The notes: generated from the sequence alone by a model not told the origin. Shown: positions 1 through 10,027, numbered from the stretch's first letter. The stretch is 64,000 nt of DNA from Sphingomonas cavernae (GCF_003590775.1 NZ_QYUM01000004.1:744001-808000), one strand, 5' to 3'. A program made the numbers and translations.

Positions 1-767
1 CCCGCGCCCGAGATCATCTCGCGCTCATGGCCGAGCAGGTACTTGGCGACGTCCCAGCCGCGGTTGAGCTCGCCGACGATCTGGTCCTTCGGTACCGTCA
101 CATTGTCGAAAAAGGTCTCGCAGAAGGGCGAATTGCCAGAGATCAGCAGGATCGGTTTGGTCGAGACGCCCTCGGAGGCCATGTCGAACAGCAGGAAGCT
201 GATGCCCTTATATTTGTCGTTCTTGTCGGTGCGGACGAGGCAGAAGATCCAGTCGGCCTTGTCGGCGTAGCTGGTCCAGATCTTCTGGCCATTGACGACC
301 CAATGGTCGCCCTTGTCTTCACCGAAGGTCTGGAGCGACACAAGGTCCGATCCCGAGCCGGGCTCCGAATAGCCCTGGCACCAGCGGATCTCGCCTTTCG
401 CGATCTGGTTCAGATAATGAACCTTCTGCTCCTCGGTGCCGAACTTGAGCAACGCAGGGCCGAGCATCCAGATGCCGAAGGAGGACAGCGGGCTGCGGCA
501 GCCGAGCTTCGCCATCTCCTCGCGCAGGATCTTGGACTCGGCGGGGCTCAGGCCCGCACCACCATAGGCTTTGGGCCAGTCGGGCACCGTCCAGCCCTTT
601 TCGGCCATCCGGTCCATCCAGACCTTCTGTGCCTCGCTTTTGAAGGTCGGATTGCGGCCGCCCCAGCATGCGTCGGACTCGTCCTTGAGTGGCTCGCGCA
701 TTTCGGGCGGGCAGTTTGCCTCCAGCCAGGCGCGCGTTTCGGCGCGGAAATTTTCCAGATCGGACAT
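1..767 (-). CDS. Acyl-CoA dehydrogenase (3' end outside window)
   Basis: The first 255 codons of a flavin-dependent acyl-CoA dehydrogenase, which would introduce a 2,3-double bond into an acyl-CoA in the cytoplasm. The product starts MSDLENFRAETRAWL, and the family motif WCQGYSEPGSGSDL is at residues 129-142, followed by the substrate/FAD segment KGDHWVVNGQKIWTS. The ATG at 767 is preceded by a purine-rich GGGAGAGA site. The gene is divergent from the transporter at 888 and shares a 120-base spacer with it. The C-terminal catalytic base lies outside the window, so the substrate class cannot be judged. Confidence 0.9.
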   Translation of the reverse strand, partial: MSDLENFRAETRAWLEANCPPEMREPLKDESDACWGGRNPTFKSEAQKVWMDRMAEKGWTVPDWPKAYGGAGLSPAESKILREEMAKLGCRSPLSSFGIWMLGPALLKFGTEEQKVHYLNQIAKGEIRWCQGYSEPGSGSDLVSLQTFGEDKGDHWVVNGQKIWTSYADKADWIFCLVRTDKNDKYKGISFLLFDMASEGVSTKPILLISGNSPFCETFFDNVTVPKDQIVGELNRGWDVAKYLLGHEREMISGA

Positions 768-887
768 CAGTCTCTCCCGATTCCCTTTTTCGAATTTCCA
801 GTATGCTTGACGAAAACGTCAACAAAGTCCAGCCTCATCGAATGCTGGCATCGCCGGCCAACGACAAAAACGGTCGAGAGGAGCGTA

Positions 888-2219
888 ATGGCGGGTATAG
901 CAGATGCTGCGCCCACGGGGCAGCAGATCGCGGATGAAAGAGCGATCCGACGTAGGGGAATCACGCTCTTCCTGCTCACCCTGACCTATTTCTTCTCCTA
1001 CATGGACCGCCAGATTCTCGCGATCCTGCTCGAACTCATCAAGGCCGACCTGAAGGTATCCGACACCCAGCTCGGGCTGCTCACCGGGCTGGCCTTCGCG
1101 ATATTCTACGCAGGACTAGGCATTCCCGTCGCGCGACTCGCCGATCGCAGCAATCGCCGCAACATCATCACCTGGTCGCTCGCGATATGGAGCGCGATGA
1201 CCGCCATGTGCGGACTGGCGCAGAACTTCGCACAACTCCTCATCGCACGCATCGGCGTCGGCATTGGCGAGGCGGGGTCGAGCCCGCCCAGCCATTCGAT
1301 CATCGCCGACCTCTATCCCGCAGAAAAGCGCGCCGGGGCCATGGGCATCTATGCGCTCGGCGTCGTCCTCGGCAGCGGCTTCGGCACGATGATCGGCGGC
1401 TGGCTTGCGCATCTCTACGGCTGGCGGATCGCGATCATCGCGGTCGGCATTCCGGGGCTTTTGCTCGCGGTCGTCGTGCGCCTCTTCGTCGTCGAGCCGC
1501 GCCGCGGGCTGAGCGAGACGAAACCCGTCAGCGATGAGGCTCGTCCGTCGCTGACGCAGGGATTTGCAAGCCTCTGGTCCAATCACGCCGCGCGTCATCT
1601 CGTCATCGCGGTCACGCTCACCTCGCTCATCGGCTATGCGCTCACCGCCTGGGCGCCGAGCTATTACCAGCGCAGCTTCGGCCTCACCCTGCCGCAGATT
1701 GCGCTGATTCTGGCGCCGATCCTGGCGATCGTGGGATCGATCTCTGGCGTGGTCGGTGGCAAGCTCGCCGACCGCTACGGCAAGCGCCACGGCATCCACG
1801 CGCAGAGCTGGCTGGTCGCGATCCTGAAGACGATCGCCTTTCCCTTCGCGCTGGCGCTCTACATCGTGCCCAACGTCCATGTCGCGCTGATCTGCTACGG
1901 CATCGCGCTGCTCTTTCAGAACAGCTATCTCGGGCCGACCTTCGCGCTCATTCAGGGGCTTGCGCCCTTGAAGTTGCGCGCGCTCTGGGCGGCGATCACA
2001 CTGCTCGTCATCAACCTGATCGGGCTCGGCCTCGGGCCGACAATGATCGGCGTGCTCAGCGATCTTTATCGCCCGGCGATGGGTGCGGAATCGCTGCGTT
2101 TCGCGCTGCTCACAATGGCAGGTGTCACGCCTTGGGCGATCTGGCATTATTGGCGCGCCGGCGTGCATCTTCGGAACGCCGCGAACATGCCTGCGCCCGC
2201 GCAGAAAGCCGTAGCGTAA
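888..2219 (+). CDS. Major facilitator superfamily transporter (spinster-like)
   Basis: A 443-residue inner-membrane transporter with about 12 hydrophobic segments. The first helix is RRGITLFLLTLTYFFSYMDRQ, and the loop motif LADRSNRRN follows the second pair of helices, as in MFS proteins of the spinster/hexuronate type. The frame stays open far upstream, but the ATG at 888 is chosen because GAGAGGAG precedes it and the family begins here; the upstream part is antisense to the acyl-CoA dehydrogenase. The neighbours suggest uptake of an acid that feeds acyl-CoA catabolism, which is inference. Confidence 0.85.
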   Translation: MAGIADAAPTGQQIADERAIRRRGITLFLLTLTYFFSYMDRQILAILLELIKADLKVSDTQLGLLTGLAFAIFYAGLGIPVARLADRSNRRNIITWSLAIWSAMTAMCGLAQNFAQLLIARIGVGIGEAGSSPPSHSIIADLYPAEKRAGAMGIYALGVVLGSGFGTMIGGWLAHLYGWRIAIIAVGIPGLLLAVVVRLFVVEPRRGLSETKPVSDEARPSLTQGFASLWSNHAARHLVIAVTLTSLIGYALTAWAPSYYQRSFGLTLPQIALILAPILAIVGSISGVVGGKLADRYGKRHGIHAQSWLVAILKTIAFPFALALYIVPNVHVALICYGIALLFQNSYLGPTFALIQGLAPLKLRALWAAITLLVINLIGLGLGPTMIGVLSDLYRPAMGAESLRFALLTMAGVTPWAIWHYWRAGVHLRNAANMPAPAQKAVA

Positions 2220-2286
2220 TGCCGCCTGCCATTGACCATACCGAAAGCTCGAATATGCTCGACGACAAAACAGGAGAGGTGTTGCG

Positions 2287-3120
2287 ATGAGATTCGCGGG
2301 CAAGACGGCGGTCGTGACGGGCGGTGCCTCGGGGATCGGTCGCGCCACCGTCGACCTCTTCACTGCCGAGGGCGCAACCGTGATCCTCGGCGACATCGAC
2401 TCCGGCGCAGGCCAGGCCATCGAAACAGCATCGGAGGGCCGTGTGCTGTTCCGCCGTTGCGACGTCCGCCAAGAGTCCGACATCAAGGGGCTGATGGATT
2501 TCGCTGCCGAGCGGACGGGCGGACTCGATATCGTCTTCAACAATGCCGGCGCGGGCGGCGCGCGCGCGCGGATCGACGAGATCACCGCCGACGAGTGGGA
2601 CGACACGATGGCGCTGCTGTTGCGCTCGGTCGCGCTCGGCATCCGTCACGCAACATCGCATCTGAAGGCGCGCGGCGGCGGTGCGATCGTCAATACGAGC
2701 TCGGTTTCGGCGCTGCATTCGGGCTATGCCCCCACGACCTATTCGGTTGCCAAGGCGGGCGTGCTGCACCTGACGAAGATCGCCGCCGCTGACCTCGCGC
2801 AGTACGGGATTCGCGTGAACGCGGTCGTTCCCGGCTTTATCATGACCAATATCTTTACGGGCTCGCTTGGCCTCGCGGACGAAGACAAGGCCAAAGCCGA
2901 CGCGATGATCGGCGCGGTCTCGGCGCAAGCGCAACCCGTTGCGCGCTCGGGCGTTCCGCGCGACATCGCCGAGGCCGTCGCCTATCTCGCTTCCGATGCG
3001 GCCGCCTTCGTCACGGGCACCGACTTGCTGGTCGATGGCGGCATGCTGATCGGGCCGCGGCATAGCTGGGATCCTGCGACGCCCGGTCTGCTCGACATGA
3101 TCGCGGGGCCGCAATCATGA
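2287..3120 (+). CDS. Short-chain dehydrogenase/reductase
   Basis: A 277-residue NAD(P)-dependent oxidoreductase of the classical SDR family. The cofactor motif TGGASGIG is at residues 11-18, NNAG at 85-88, and the catalytic Ser-Tyr-Lys set is around S139, Y152 and K156. GGAGAGG precedes the ATG. The stop overlaps the start of the next gene by four bases (ATGA), so the two are probably translationally coupled. Likely substrates are hydroxyacyl-CoA or alcohol intermediates of the surrounding pathway, but nothing in the sequence fixes this. Confidence 0.88.
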   Translation: MRFAGKTAVVTGGASGIGRATVDLFTAEGATVILGDIDSGAGQAIETASEGRVLFRRCDVRQESDIKGLMDFAAERTGGLDIVFNNAGAGGARARIDEITADEWDDTMALLLRSVALGIRHATSHLKARGGGAIVNTSSVSALHSGYAPTTYSVAKAGVLHLTKIAAADLAQYGIRVNAVVPGFIMTNIFTGSLGLADEDKAKADAMIGAVSAQAQPVARSGVPRDIAEAVAYLASDAAAFVTGTDLLVDGGMLIGPRHSWDPATPGLLDMIAGPQS

Positions 3121-4604
3121 GCGATGCGGTCGCCGCGCGCGTGCCGATCGGCACCAAGCTCGCCTACGGCTTTGGCGCGGTGGCCTATGGCATCAAGGAC
3201 AACGGCTTTTCGGTCTTTCTGCTGCTCTTCTACAATCAGGTCGTCGGGCTCCCCGCCGATCGCGTGGGCCTCGCGATCATGATCGCGCTGCTGGTCGATG
3301 CTTTCATCGATCCTGTTGTCGGACATCTTTCGGACCAGACGCACACGCGCTGGGGCCGGCGCCATCCCTGGCTCTACCTCTCGGCGATCCCGATCGGACT
3401 GGTCTGGCTGTTGCTGTGGAATCCGCCCGCAACCTCTCCCGACATGCAGTTCATATATCTTGTCGGCATCGCGATCCTCGTTCGCGCGGTGGTCTCCTGC
3501 TACGAAGTGCCCTCGCTCGCGCTCGCGCCAGAGATCACGCGCGACTATCACGAACGCACCGTCGTTCTGCGCTATCGTTTCCTGTTCGGCTGGGCCGGCG
3601 GCCTGCTCATGCTCGTGCTCGCCTTCGCCGCGCTGCTCGTGCCCGAGCCCGGCTATCCTGTCGGTCAGCTCAACCCCAATGGCTATCACCGCTTTGCAGC
3701 GGTCGGCGCGGCGATCATGCTCGTCGCAGTGCTCGTCTCGGCCATTGGCACGCACCGTGCCTATGCGCGGCGGCAGGCGATCGCCCCGGAAAGGTTGCCG
3801 CTGGTGCCGACCTTCAAGGCCATCATCACGACTTTGCGCAATCGCCCTTTCCTCATCCTGATGGGCGCCGCGGTTTTCGCCTTCGCCAATCAGGGGCTGA
3901 CCTTCGCGCTCAGCAACTATCTGCTGCTGTTCATCTGGGAATTTCCGCAAATCGCTTTCATTTTCTACGCGTTGGCGCTGTTCGCGGGCGTCGTGATAGC
4001 CTTTCTGTCAGTCGCCGCGATCTCGAAGCGGCTCGGCAAGCCGATGGCGGCCGCGACGCTCGCGATCACCAGCATCATCATCGGCACCCTCCCCTATTGG
4101 CTGCGGCTGCTCGACCTGTTTCCCGGCAACGAATCGCCTTGGCTGATGCCGGCCTTCCTCACATTCGCGGGGCTGTCGACCGCGGCGGCGGTGTCGGTGA
4201 TGATCCTCACTACCTCGATGATGGCCGACATCACTGAAGCTTCCGAATTCGAGACCGGCAAGCGGACCGAGGGGCTTTTCTTCGCCGGCTTCTTCTTCAC
4301 ACAGAAGTGCGTGACCGGCATTGGCATCTTCCTTTCGGGCGTGATGCTGAGCGCAATCGGCTTTCCTGCCGAGGCACGCCCCGGCGCGATAGATGTCGCG
4401 GTAGTCGATCGGCTCGCGCTCGCCTATGCGGCCCTGACCATTTCGCTCGGCCTGTGCGCCGCCTGGGCCTATACCAAATTCCCCTTCGGGCGCGCCGAGC
4501 ATGAGGCGCGGCTTGCCAGGCTTGCCGTAGCGGCACCGCCGGACAGCCTCGAAAAAGCTGAGATTTCGCGGCCTGCCGGGCTGGCAAAATCCGATTTCGC
4601 CTGA
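3117..4604 (+). CDS. GPH-family (MelB-like) cation symporter
   Basis: A 495-residue polytopic membrane protein of the glycoside-pentoside-hexuronide:cation symporter family. The family signature [15 protein letters not shown] is near residue 62 and is followed by RWGRRHPW; about 12 membrane helices are visible. It starts inside the stop codon of the SDR gene (ATGA overlap) and lies 35 bases upstream of an acyl-CoA dehydrogenase. In sphingomonads, members of this family often sit in lipid or terpenoid catabolic clusters, so the substrate need not be a sugar. Confidence 0.83.
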   Translation: MSDAVAARVPIGTKLAYGFGAVAYGIKDNGFSVFLLLFYNQVVGLPADRVGLAIMIALLVDAFIDPVVGHLSDQTHTRWGRRHPWLYLSAIPIGLVWLLLWNPPATSPDMQFIYLVGIAILVRAVVSCYEVPSLALAPEITRDYHERTVVLRYRFLFGWAGGLLMLVLAFAALLVPEPGYPVGQLNPNGYHRFAAVGAAIMLVAVLVSAIGTHRAYARRQAIAPERLPLVPTFKAIITTLRNRPFLILMGAAVFAFANQGLTFALSNYLLLFIWEFPQIAFIFYALALFAGVVIAFLSVAAISKRLGKPMAAATLAITSIIIGTLPYWLRLLDLFPGNESPWLMPAFLTFAGLSTAAAVSVMILTTSMMADITEASEFETGKRTEGLFFAGFFFTQKCVTGIGIFLSGVMLSAIGFPAEARPGAIDVAVVDRLALAYAALTISLGLCAAWAYTKFPFGRAEHEARLARLAVAAPPDSLEKAEISRPAGLAKSDFA

Positions 4605-4639
4605 CACAACAAGACCCAAGAGAACGGAGAGGAAGCGCC

Positions 4640-5923
4640 ATGGATTTCACCCTCAACGAACGCGAGACCTATTGGCGCGACCGCGTCCGCGAGTTCATCG
4701 AGAAGAATGTCCGTCCCCGCGACCACGACTATCAAGAGCAGCAGAAGCAGGGCGATCGCTGGAAGGTGCTTCCGGTGATCGAGGACGAGAAGAAGAAGGC
4801 AAAGGCCGCGGGCATCTGGAACCTGTTCATGCCGCCCTCCTCGGGTCGCGTGCCCGTGGACGACACGCTCGAGTTCGACGGCCCCGGCCTCACCAATCTC
4901 GAATATGCGCTCTGCGCCGAGGAAATGGGACGCATCGGCTGGGCGTCCGAAGTGTTCAACTGCTCCGCGCCCGACACGGGCAATATGGAGGTGCTTCACC
5001 GCTATGGCACGCGCCACCAGAAGGACCAGTGGCTGAAGCCGCTGATGGATGGCGAGATCCGTTCGGCCTTCCTGATGACCGAGCCCGCGGTCGCCTCGTC
5101 CGACGCGACCAATATCGAGACGCGGATCGAGCGCGACGGCGACCACTATGTCATCAACGGCACCAAATGGTGGTCGTCGGGCGCGGGCGATCCGCGCTGC
5201 AAGATCGCAATCGTGATGGGCAAGACCGATTTCGAGGCCAAGCGTCACCAGCAGCAATCGATGATCCTCATGCCGCTCGACGCGCCGGGCGTGAACATCA
5301 CCCGCCACCTCCCCGTCTTCGGTTATGACGATGCGCCGCACGGCCATATGGAAATCGAACTCAAGGACGTGCGCGTCCCTGTCGAGAATATGCTGCTCGG
5401 CGAAGGGCGCGGCTTCGAGATCGCGCAAGGGCGCCTCGGGCCGGGCCGCATCCATCACTGCATGCGCACCATCGGCGTCGCCGAAGAAGCGCTCGAGAAG
5501 ATGGCGAAGCGCTTGCTCACCCGCGTCGCCTTCGGCAAGCGCATCGCCGATCACAGCATCTGGGAACAGCGCATCGCCGAGGCGCGGATCGATATCGAGA
5601 TGAACCGCCTGCTCTGCCTCAAGGCCGCCGACATGATGGACAAGATCGGCAACAAGGCCGCGCAGGCCGAGATCGCGATGATCAAGGTCGCCGCCCCGCG
5701 CATGGCGCTGAGGGTCATCGACGACGCGATCCAGGCGCATGGCGGCGGCGGCGTCTCCGAGGATTTCGGGCTGGCAAAGGCCTATGCCGGCATCCGCACG
5801 CTGCGCCTCGCCGACGGCCCCGACGAGGTGCACAATCGCTCGATCGCGCGGCTTGAGTTTGGAAAATACGGCAACCGGGAAACCGTTGCAGTATCTAGCG
5901 GCAATGTCGGGGTGTCGCGGTGA
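4640..5923 (+). CDS. ACAD11-like acyl-CoA dehydrogenase
   Basis: A 427-residue acyl-CoA dehydrogenase. Flavin/substrate motifs are [15 protein letters not shown] (about residue 145) and [13 protein letters not shown]; the C-terminal motif DGPDEVH (D392-H398) replaces the YEGTSDI motif of ordinary short-chain enzymes and is characteristic of the ACAD10/11 and LvaC-like branch. In that branch the known partner is an aminoglycoside-phosphotransferase-like kinase, and one lies three genes downstream at 7204. GGAGAGGAAG precedes the ATG. It may therefore act on phosphorylated 4-hydroxyacyl-CoA, although ordinary dehydrogenation is possible. Confidence 0.88.
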   Translation: MDFTLNERETYWRDRVREFIEKNVRPRDHDYQEQQKQGDRWKVLPVIEDEKKKAKAAGIWNLFMPPSSGRVPVDDTLEFDGPGLTNLEYALCAEEMGRIGWASEVFNCSAPDTGNMEVLHRYGTRHQKDQWLKPLMDGEIRSAFLMTEPAVASSDATNIETRIERDGDHYVINGTKWWSSGAGDPRCKIAIVMGKTDFEAKRHQQQSMILMPLDAPGVNITRHLPVFGYDDAPHGHMEIELKDVRVPVENMLLGEGRGFEIAQGRLGPGRIHHCMRTIGVAEEALEKMAKRLLTRVAFGKRIADHSIWEQRIAEARIDIEMNRLLCLKAADMMDKIGNKAAQAEIAMIKVAAPRMALRVIDDAIQAHGGGGVSEDFGLAKAYAGIRTLRLADGPDEVHNRSIARLEFGKYGNRETVAVSSGNVGVSR

Positions 5924-5934
5924 TGGGAAAGAAA

Positions 5935-6000
5935 GCGCTCACCCTGAGCTTGTCGAAGGGTGTCTTGAACGGGCTTCGACAAGCTCAGCCTGAGCGCGGT
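5935..6000. repeat. Palindromic REP-like repeat (CTGAGCTTGTCGAAG type)
   Basis: Two arms, CGCTCACCCTGAGCTTGTCG at the left and its near reverse complement ending in CTGAGCG at the right, form a long hairpin with a short loop between the acyl-CoA dehydrogenase and the alcohol dehydrogenase. The type is common as a dispersed intergenic repeat in sphingomonads. The ribosome binding site of the next gene (GAGGAG) lies directly after the right arm. Confidence 0.8.
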
Positions 6001-6014
6001 GAGGAGTATATAGA

Positions 6015-7097
6015 ATGAAGGCAGCCGTCCTCTACGAGGCGAAAACGCCCCTCGTCATCGAAGACGTCACGGTCGACAAGCCCGGCCCGCGCGAGGTGCT
6101 GATCCGCACCGCCGCGGTGGGCGTGTGCCGTTCGGACCTGCATTTCGTCGACGGTGCCTACCCACACGCCATGCCCTGTATCCCGGGGCATGAAGCTGCC
6201 GGTATCGTCGAGGCGGTAGGCGAAGGCGTGACGATGGTGAAGCCGGGCGACGCGGTCGTCACTTGCCTCAGCGCCTTTTGCGGCCAGTGCGAATTCTGCG
6301 TCACCGGCCGGATGTCGCTCTGCCTTGGCGGCGACACGCGTCGTCAGCCGGGCGCACCGCCGCGACTGCGCATGGGCGACACTGCGGTCAACCAGATGCT
6401 CAACCTCTCGGCCTATGCCGAGCAGATGCTCGTCCACGAGCATGCATGTGTGGCGATCAATCCCGAAATGCCGCTCGACCGCGCCTGCGTAATCGGCTGC
6501 GCGGTAACCACGGGCGCGGGCGCGGTGTTCCATGCCGCCGACATCACGCCCGGCGATACCGTAGCGGTGGTCGGCTGTGGTGGGGTGGGGCTGGCAGTGG
6601 TTAATGCCGCCAAGATCGCGGGCGCTGGACGAATCATCGCGATCGACCCCGTACCCGAAAAGCGCGCGCTCGCCGAAAAGCTCGGCGCGACCGACAGTTT
6701 CGATTCCAGCGCCGACGGCGCAGCAGCGCAGGTGATCGAACTCACCAGGGGAGGCGTTGATCACGCGATTGAGGCGGTCGGCCGACCCACATCGGGCGAG
6801 ATGGCGGTAAAGCTGCTGCGCCGCGGCGGAACCGCCACGGTTCTCGGCATGATGCCCCTTGACCACAAGGTGGGGCTAAGCGCCTTGGACCTGCTGTCCG
6901 GCAAAAAGCTCCAGGGCGCGTTCATGGGCGCCAACCGCTTCCCCGTCGATATTCCGCGCCTCGTCGACTTCTACATGCGCGGGCTGCTCGATCTCGACAC
7001 CATCATCGCCGAGCGCATTCCGCTCGAACAGATCAACCATGCCTTTGACGAACTTCGCAAGGGCGACTCGGTGCGCTCGGTGGTGGTGTTCGGATGA
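6015..7097 (+). CDS. Zinc-dependent alcohol dehydrogenase (class III-like MDR)
   Basis: A 360-residue medium-chain dehydrogenase/reductase. The catalytic zinc ligands are C38, H59 (GHE) and C162, the structural zinc cysteines are C89, C92, C95 and C103, and the Rossmann motif VGCGGVGL is at about 186-193. This full zinc set is that of class III/NDMA-type alcohol dehydrogenases, which oxidise primary alcohols with NAD. The gene is preceded by a palindromic repeat and by GAGGAG. It shares the direction of the surrounding acyl-CoA genes, so it may oxidise an alcohol precursor of the acid that is degraded. Confidence 0.88.
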   Translation: MKAAVLYEAKTPLVIEDVTVDKPGPREVLIRTAAVGVCRSDLHFVDGAYPHAMPCIPGHEAAGIVEAVGEGVTMVKPGDAVVTCLSAFCGQCEFCVTGRMSLCLGGDTRRQPGAPPRLRMGDTAVNQMLNLSAYAEQMLVHEHACVAINPEMPLDRACVIGCAVTTGAGAVFHAADITPGDTVAVVGCGGVGLAVVNAAKIAGAGRIIAIDPVPEKRALAEKLGATDSFDSSADGAAAQVIELTRGGVDHAIEAVGRPTSGEMAVKLLRRGGTATVLGMMPLDHKVGLSALDLLSGKKLQGAFMGANRFPVDIPRLVDFYMRGLLDLDTIIAERIPLEQINHAFDELRKGDSVRSVVVFG

Positions 7098-7112
7098 TGG
7101 GGCAAGGCCCGG

Positions 7113-7195
7113 GAGCACCCCGGCGAAGGCCGGGGTCCAGGAGTCACACGCGACAGAGCCTGCCACGCTGGACCCCGGCCTTCGCCGGGGTACTC
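7113..7195. repeat. Palindromic repeat (CCCCGGCGAAGGCCGGGG type)
   Basis: The arms GAGCACCCCGGCGAAGGCCG and CGGCCTTCGCCGGGGTACTC are inverted over about 80 bases, with CCAGGAGT and CGCTGGAC at the inner edges. A second copy lies at 41746-41828. The right arm ends only 8 bases before the kinase ATG, leaving no recognisable Shine-Dalgarno site for that gene. Confidence 0.82.
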
Positions 7196-7203
7196 GGTGT
7201 GTC

Positions 7204-8280
7204 ATGACCCAGCCCTCCGACGCTCAGACCACAATGGTCGGAACCACCGACGTGCCGGAAAAGGACCGGCTCGACGAAGCTGCGCTCACCGCGTGGATGC
7301 AGGCCAATGTCGAGGGCTTCGAGGGACCGATCCGGCTGTCGAAGTTCAAGGGCGGCCAATCCAACCCGACCTATCGGATCGACGCCGGGAGCGGCGCCTA
7401 TGTGCTGCGCCGCAAGCCCTTCGGACCGCTGCTGCCTTCGGCGCACGCGGTCGACCGCGAATATCGGCTGATCGCGGCACTGCACCCCGCGGGCTTTCCG
7501 GTCGCAAGGCCCTATGGCCTGTGTACCGACGACGGCGTGATCGGTTCGATGTTCTACATCATGGGGCTGGTCGAGGGCCGCAATCTCTGGGACGGATCGC
7601 TGCCCGGCATGGCGCCCGCCGAGCGGACCGGCATCTACAATGCGATGATCGATACACTGGCCCAGCTCCACACTATCGACCACGAGGCCGTTGGCCTTGG
7701 CGACTATGGCAAGCCCGGCAATTATTTCGAACGGCAGGTGGGTCGCTGGACCAAGCAGTACCGCGCCGCCGAAACCGAGACGATCCCCGAGATCGACCGG
7801 CTCATCGAATGGCTGCCGCGCACCTTGCCCGTGCAGGACCGTGTGTCGATTGTCCATGGCGACTTCCGCATCGACAACATGATCTTCGACGCGCGCGAGC
7901 CAAAGGTGCACGCCGTCCTCGACTGGGAATTGTCCACGCTCGGCGACCCCCTTGCCGACTTCTCCTATCTGCTGATGAACTGGGTGACCGAGCCCGAGGG
8001 GCGCTCGGGGATCTCGGGGCTCGATCTCGACGCGCTCGGCATTCCGACGATCGAGCAGGCGGTCGCGCGCTATTGCGCGGCAACGGGGCGCGACGGTGTC
8101 CCCGATCTCAACTGGTATTTCAGCTACAACCTGTTTCGCCTCGCCGGGATCGTTCAGGGCATCAGGCGCCGGATCATTGACGGCACCGCGTCGAGCGCAC
8201 AGGCGGAGAAAACCGTGGCGCGCATGCCGGGACTGGCAAAGGCGGCATGGCATTTCGCCGAGCTCGCAGGCGCACGCTGA
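7204..8280 (+). CDS. APH-family phosphotransferase, LvaA / ACAD10-11 kinase-like
   Basis: A 358-residue small-molecule kinase with the aminoglycoside-phosphotransferase fold. The catalytic motif HGDFRIDN is at residues 218-225 (D220, N225) and the metal-binding D240 is in LDWELSTLGDP. The N-terminal signature FKGGQSNPTY is typical of the subfamily fused to acyl-CoA dehydrogenases in animal ACAD10/11 and of bacterial LvaA, which phosphorylates 4-hydroxyacyl-CoA. The ATG at 7204 is chosen because it fits the family N-terminus; the open frame upstream runs through a repeat. No Shine-Dalgarno site is visible, so translation may depend on the upstream gene. An antibiotic-resistance role is unlikely in this context. 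Confidence 0.85.
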   Translation: MTQPSDAQTTMVGTTDVPEKDRLDEAALTAWMQANVEGFEGPIRLSKFKGGQSNPTYRIDAGSGAYVLRRKPFGPLLPSAHAVDREYRLIAALHPAGFPVARPYGLCTDDGVIGSMFYIMGLVEGRNLWDGSLPGMAPAERTGIYNAMIDTLAQLHTIDHEAVGLGDYGKPGNYFERQVGRWTKQYRAAETETIPEIDRLIEWLPRTLPVQDRVSIVHGDFRIDNMIFDAREPKVHAVLDWELSTLGDPLADFSYLLMNWVTEPEGRSGISGLDLDALGIPTIEQAVARYCAATGRDGVPDLNWYFSYNLFRLAGIVQGIRRRIIDGTASSAQAEKTVARMPGLAKAAWHFAELAGAR

Positions 8281-8297
8281 CGGCAGGAGAAGATCGG

Positions 8298-9062
8298 ATG
8301 TCCCAGTTCGACATGACGGGCAAGGTCGCGGTTATCACGGGCTCGACGCGCGGGATCGGCAAGGCGATCGCCGAGGAGATGGCGGAAAATGGCGCCCGCG
8401 TCGTAATTTCCAGTCGCAAGCAGGATGCGTGCGACGAAGTGGCGGCGGAGCTTAACGCGCGGTTCGGCGAAGGCACCGCGATCGCGGTTGCGGCCAATAT
8501 CTCCACCAAGGAAGCGCTGCAGAATCTGGTCGACGAAAGCCGCAAGGTGTTCGGCCGGATCGACGTGCTCGTCTGCAACGCCGCGTCCAATCCCTATTAC
8601 GGGCCGATGGCTGGGATCGCGGACGACCAGTTCCGCAAGATCCTCGACAACAACATCGTCGCCAATCACTGGCTGATCTCGATGGTCGCGCCCGAGATGA
8701 TCGAACGCAAGGATGGCTCGATCATCATCATCTCGTCGATCGGCGGCATTCGGGGGTCGGAGGTGATCGGCGCCTATGCGATCTCCAAGGCAGCCGACAT
8801 GCAGCTCGCGCGCAACCTCGCGCGAGAATATGGGCGACATAATGTCCGCGTGAACTGCATCGCGCCGGGGCTGATCCGCACCGATTTTGCGCGAGCCCTG
8901 TGGGAAGATCCCGAAACACTCAAGGCCTCGACCGCGAACGCCGCGCTCAAGCGCATCGGCGAGGCGCACGAGATCGCCGGGGCGGCAGTGTTCCTCGGCT
9001 CCCCCGCCTCGACATTCCTTACCGGCCAGACCATCGTCGTCGACGGCGGGCAGACGATCTAA
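8298..9062 (+). CDS. Short-chain dehydrogenase/reductase
   Basis: A 254-residue SDR starting MSQFDMTGKVAVITGSTRGIG, with the active-site YAISK motif and a C-terminus ending VDGGQTI. The start at 8298 follows GGCAGGAGA with good spacing. It lies 17 bases after the kinase gene and is probably co-transcribed. In levulinate clusters an SDR (LvaD) reduces 4-oxoacyl-CoA to the 4-hydroxy compound that the kinase uses; this gene is the best-placed candidate for that role here, as inference only. Confidence 0.88.
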   Translation: MSQFDMTGKVAVITGSTRGIGKAIAEEMAENGARVVISSRKQDACDEVAAELNARFGEGTAIAVAANISTKEALQNLVDESRKVFGRIDVLVCNAASNPYYGPMAGIADDQFRKILDNNIVANHWLISMVAPEMIERKDGSIIIISSIGGIRGSEVIGAYAISKAADMQLARNLAREYGRHNVRVNCIAPGLIRTDFARALWEDPETLKASTANAALKRIGEAHEIAGAAVFLGSPASTFLTGQTIVVDGGQTI

Positions 9063-9089
9063 ATTAGGATGAACATCTTGATCCATTCG

Positions 9090-9203
9090 CCGCTCATCCT
9101 GAGTAGAGACCGAGCGAAGCCGAGGGCTCGTATCGAAGGACGCACCGTGCCAGTCCTTCGATACGCGACTTCGCCAGGCTCAGCCGCTACTCAGGACGAG
9201 CGG
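9090..9203. repeat. Palindromic intergenic repeat (CTCATCCTGAGTAG type)
   Basis: The arms CCGCTCATCCTGAGTAG and CTACTCAGGACGAGCGG enclose a second nested inverted pair (TATCGAAGGAC / GTCCTTCGATA). It fills most of the space between two SDR genes. It resembles a folded REP or MITE remnant and carries no reading frame. Confidence 0.8.
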
Positions 9204-9223
9204 ATTTGCTTGGGGAGTTGAGC

Positions 9224-10027
9224 ATGCCAGGAAGGCTCGAAGGAAAAAGCGCGATCGTCACGGGCGCGGGCTCGGGGATTGGGCGTGCCACGGCACTGCT
9301 GTTCGCGCGCAACGGCGCGCGGCTCGTGCTTGGAGACAAGGCCGAAGGCGTTCACGAAACCGCGAAGATGATCCGCGACGAGGGCGGCGAAGCGAACGCG
9401 ATGCAGATGAACGCGGGCAAGGAAGAGGATGTCCAGAAGCTCGTCGAGACCGCGCGGCTCTCTTATGGCGGGCTCGACATCGCCTATGCCAATGCAGGCA
9501 TCTCGGGCGGCCTCCCTGGCATTTTCGAGCAGAGCGTCGATGACTGGCAGCAGATCCTCCAGGTCAACCTTGTCGGTCCGTTCATCCTCATCAAGCACGC
9601 TGCGCCGGTGATCATGAAAAAGGGCTCGGGCTCGATCATCTGCACCGCGAGCGTCGCAGGCCTGCGTTCGGGCGCGGGCGGGCCTGCCTATTCGGCGTCC
9701 AAGGCGGGCGTCATCAATCTCGTCCAGACCTCGGCGCAACAGCTTTCAGGGACGGGCGTGCGCGTCAACGCGATCTGCCCCGGGCTGATCGAGACGGGGA
9801 TGACCGAACGCGCCTTCGAATATGCGCGCGAAAAGGGCGTCGAGGAAAAGATCGGGCGCCTCAATCCGCTGCGCCGCGCGGGCCAGCCCGAGGAGATCGC
9901 GTTCGCGGCGCTATTCCTCGCCTCCGATGAATCGAGCTACGTCAACGGGCAGGCGATCGTCGTCGATGGCGGACTTTCGAGCTCGCATCCGGTGACGCGT
10001 CAGGAGACCGGGAAGACCGCCGCATGA
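9224..10027 (+). CDS. Short-chain dehydrogenase/reductase
   Basis: A 267-residue [13 protein letters not shown] near the N-terminus, YANAG after the fourth strand, active site YSASK, and the usual C-terminal [11 protein letters not shown]. The ATG at 9224 is preceded by GGGGAG at good spacing and is preferred over a TTG at 9206. The stop overlaps the ATG of the following serine hydrolase by four bases. It differs from the SDR at 8298 and probably acts on another intermediate of the same pathway. Confidence 0.87.
   Translation: MPGRLEGKSAIVTGAGSGIGRATALLFARNGARLVLGDKAEGVHETAKMIRDEGGEANAMQMNAGKEEDVQKLVETARLSYGGLDIAYANAGISGGLPGIFEQSVDDWQQILQVNLVGPFILIKHAAPVIMKKGSGSIICTASVAGLRSGAGGPAYSASKAGVINLVQTSAQQLSGTGVRVNAICPGLIETGMTERAFEYAREKGVEEKIGRLNPLRRAGQPEEIAFAALFLASDESSYVNGQAIVVDGGLSSSHPVTRQETGKTAA

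Noticed and set aside
27-887. A 730-codon open frame that would extend the MFS transporter upstream
   Set aside because: The extra 287 codons are antisense to the acyl-CoA dehydrogenase. The true ATG at 888 has a ribosome site and the family N-terminus.
1116-2642. A 508-codon minus-strand frame over the MFS and SDR genes
   Set aside because: Arg/Ala-rich, without motifs, and opposite two clear genes; typical of antisense frames in GC-rich DNA.
7204-8280. Aminoglycoside resistance gene
   Set aside because: The kinase is of the acyl-CoA-associated branch and lies in a beta-oxidation cluster.
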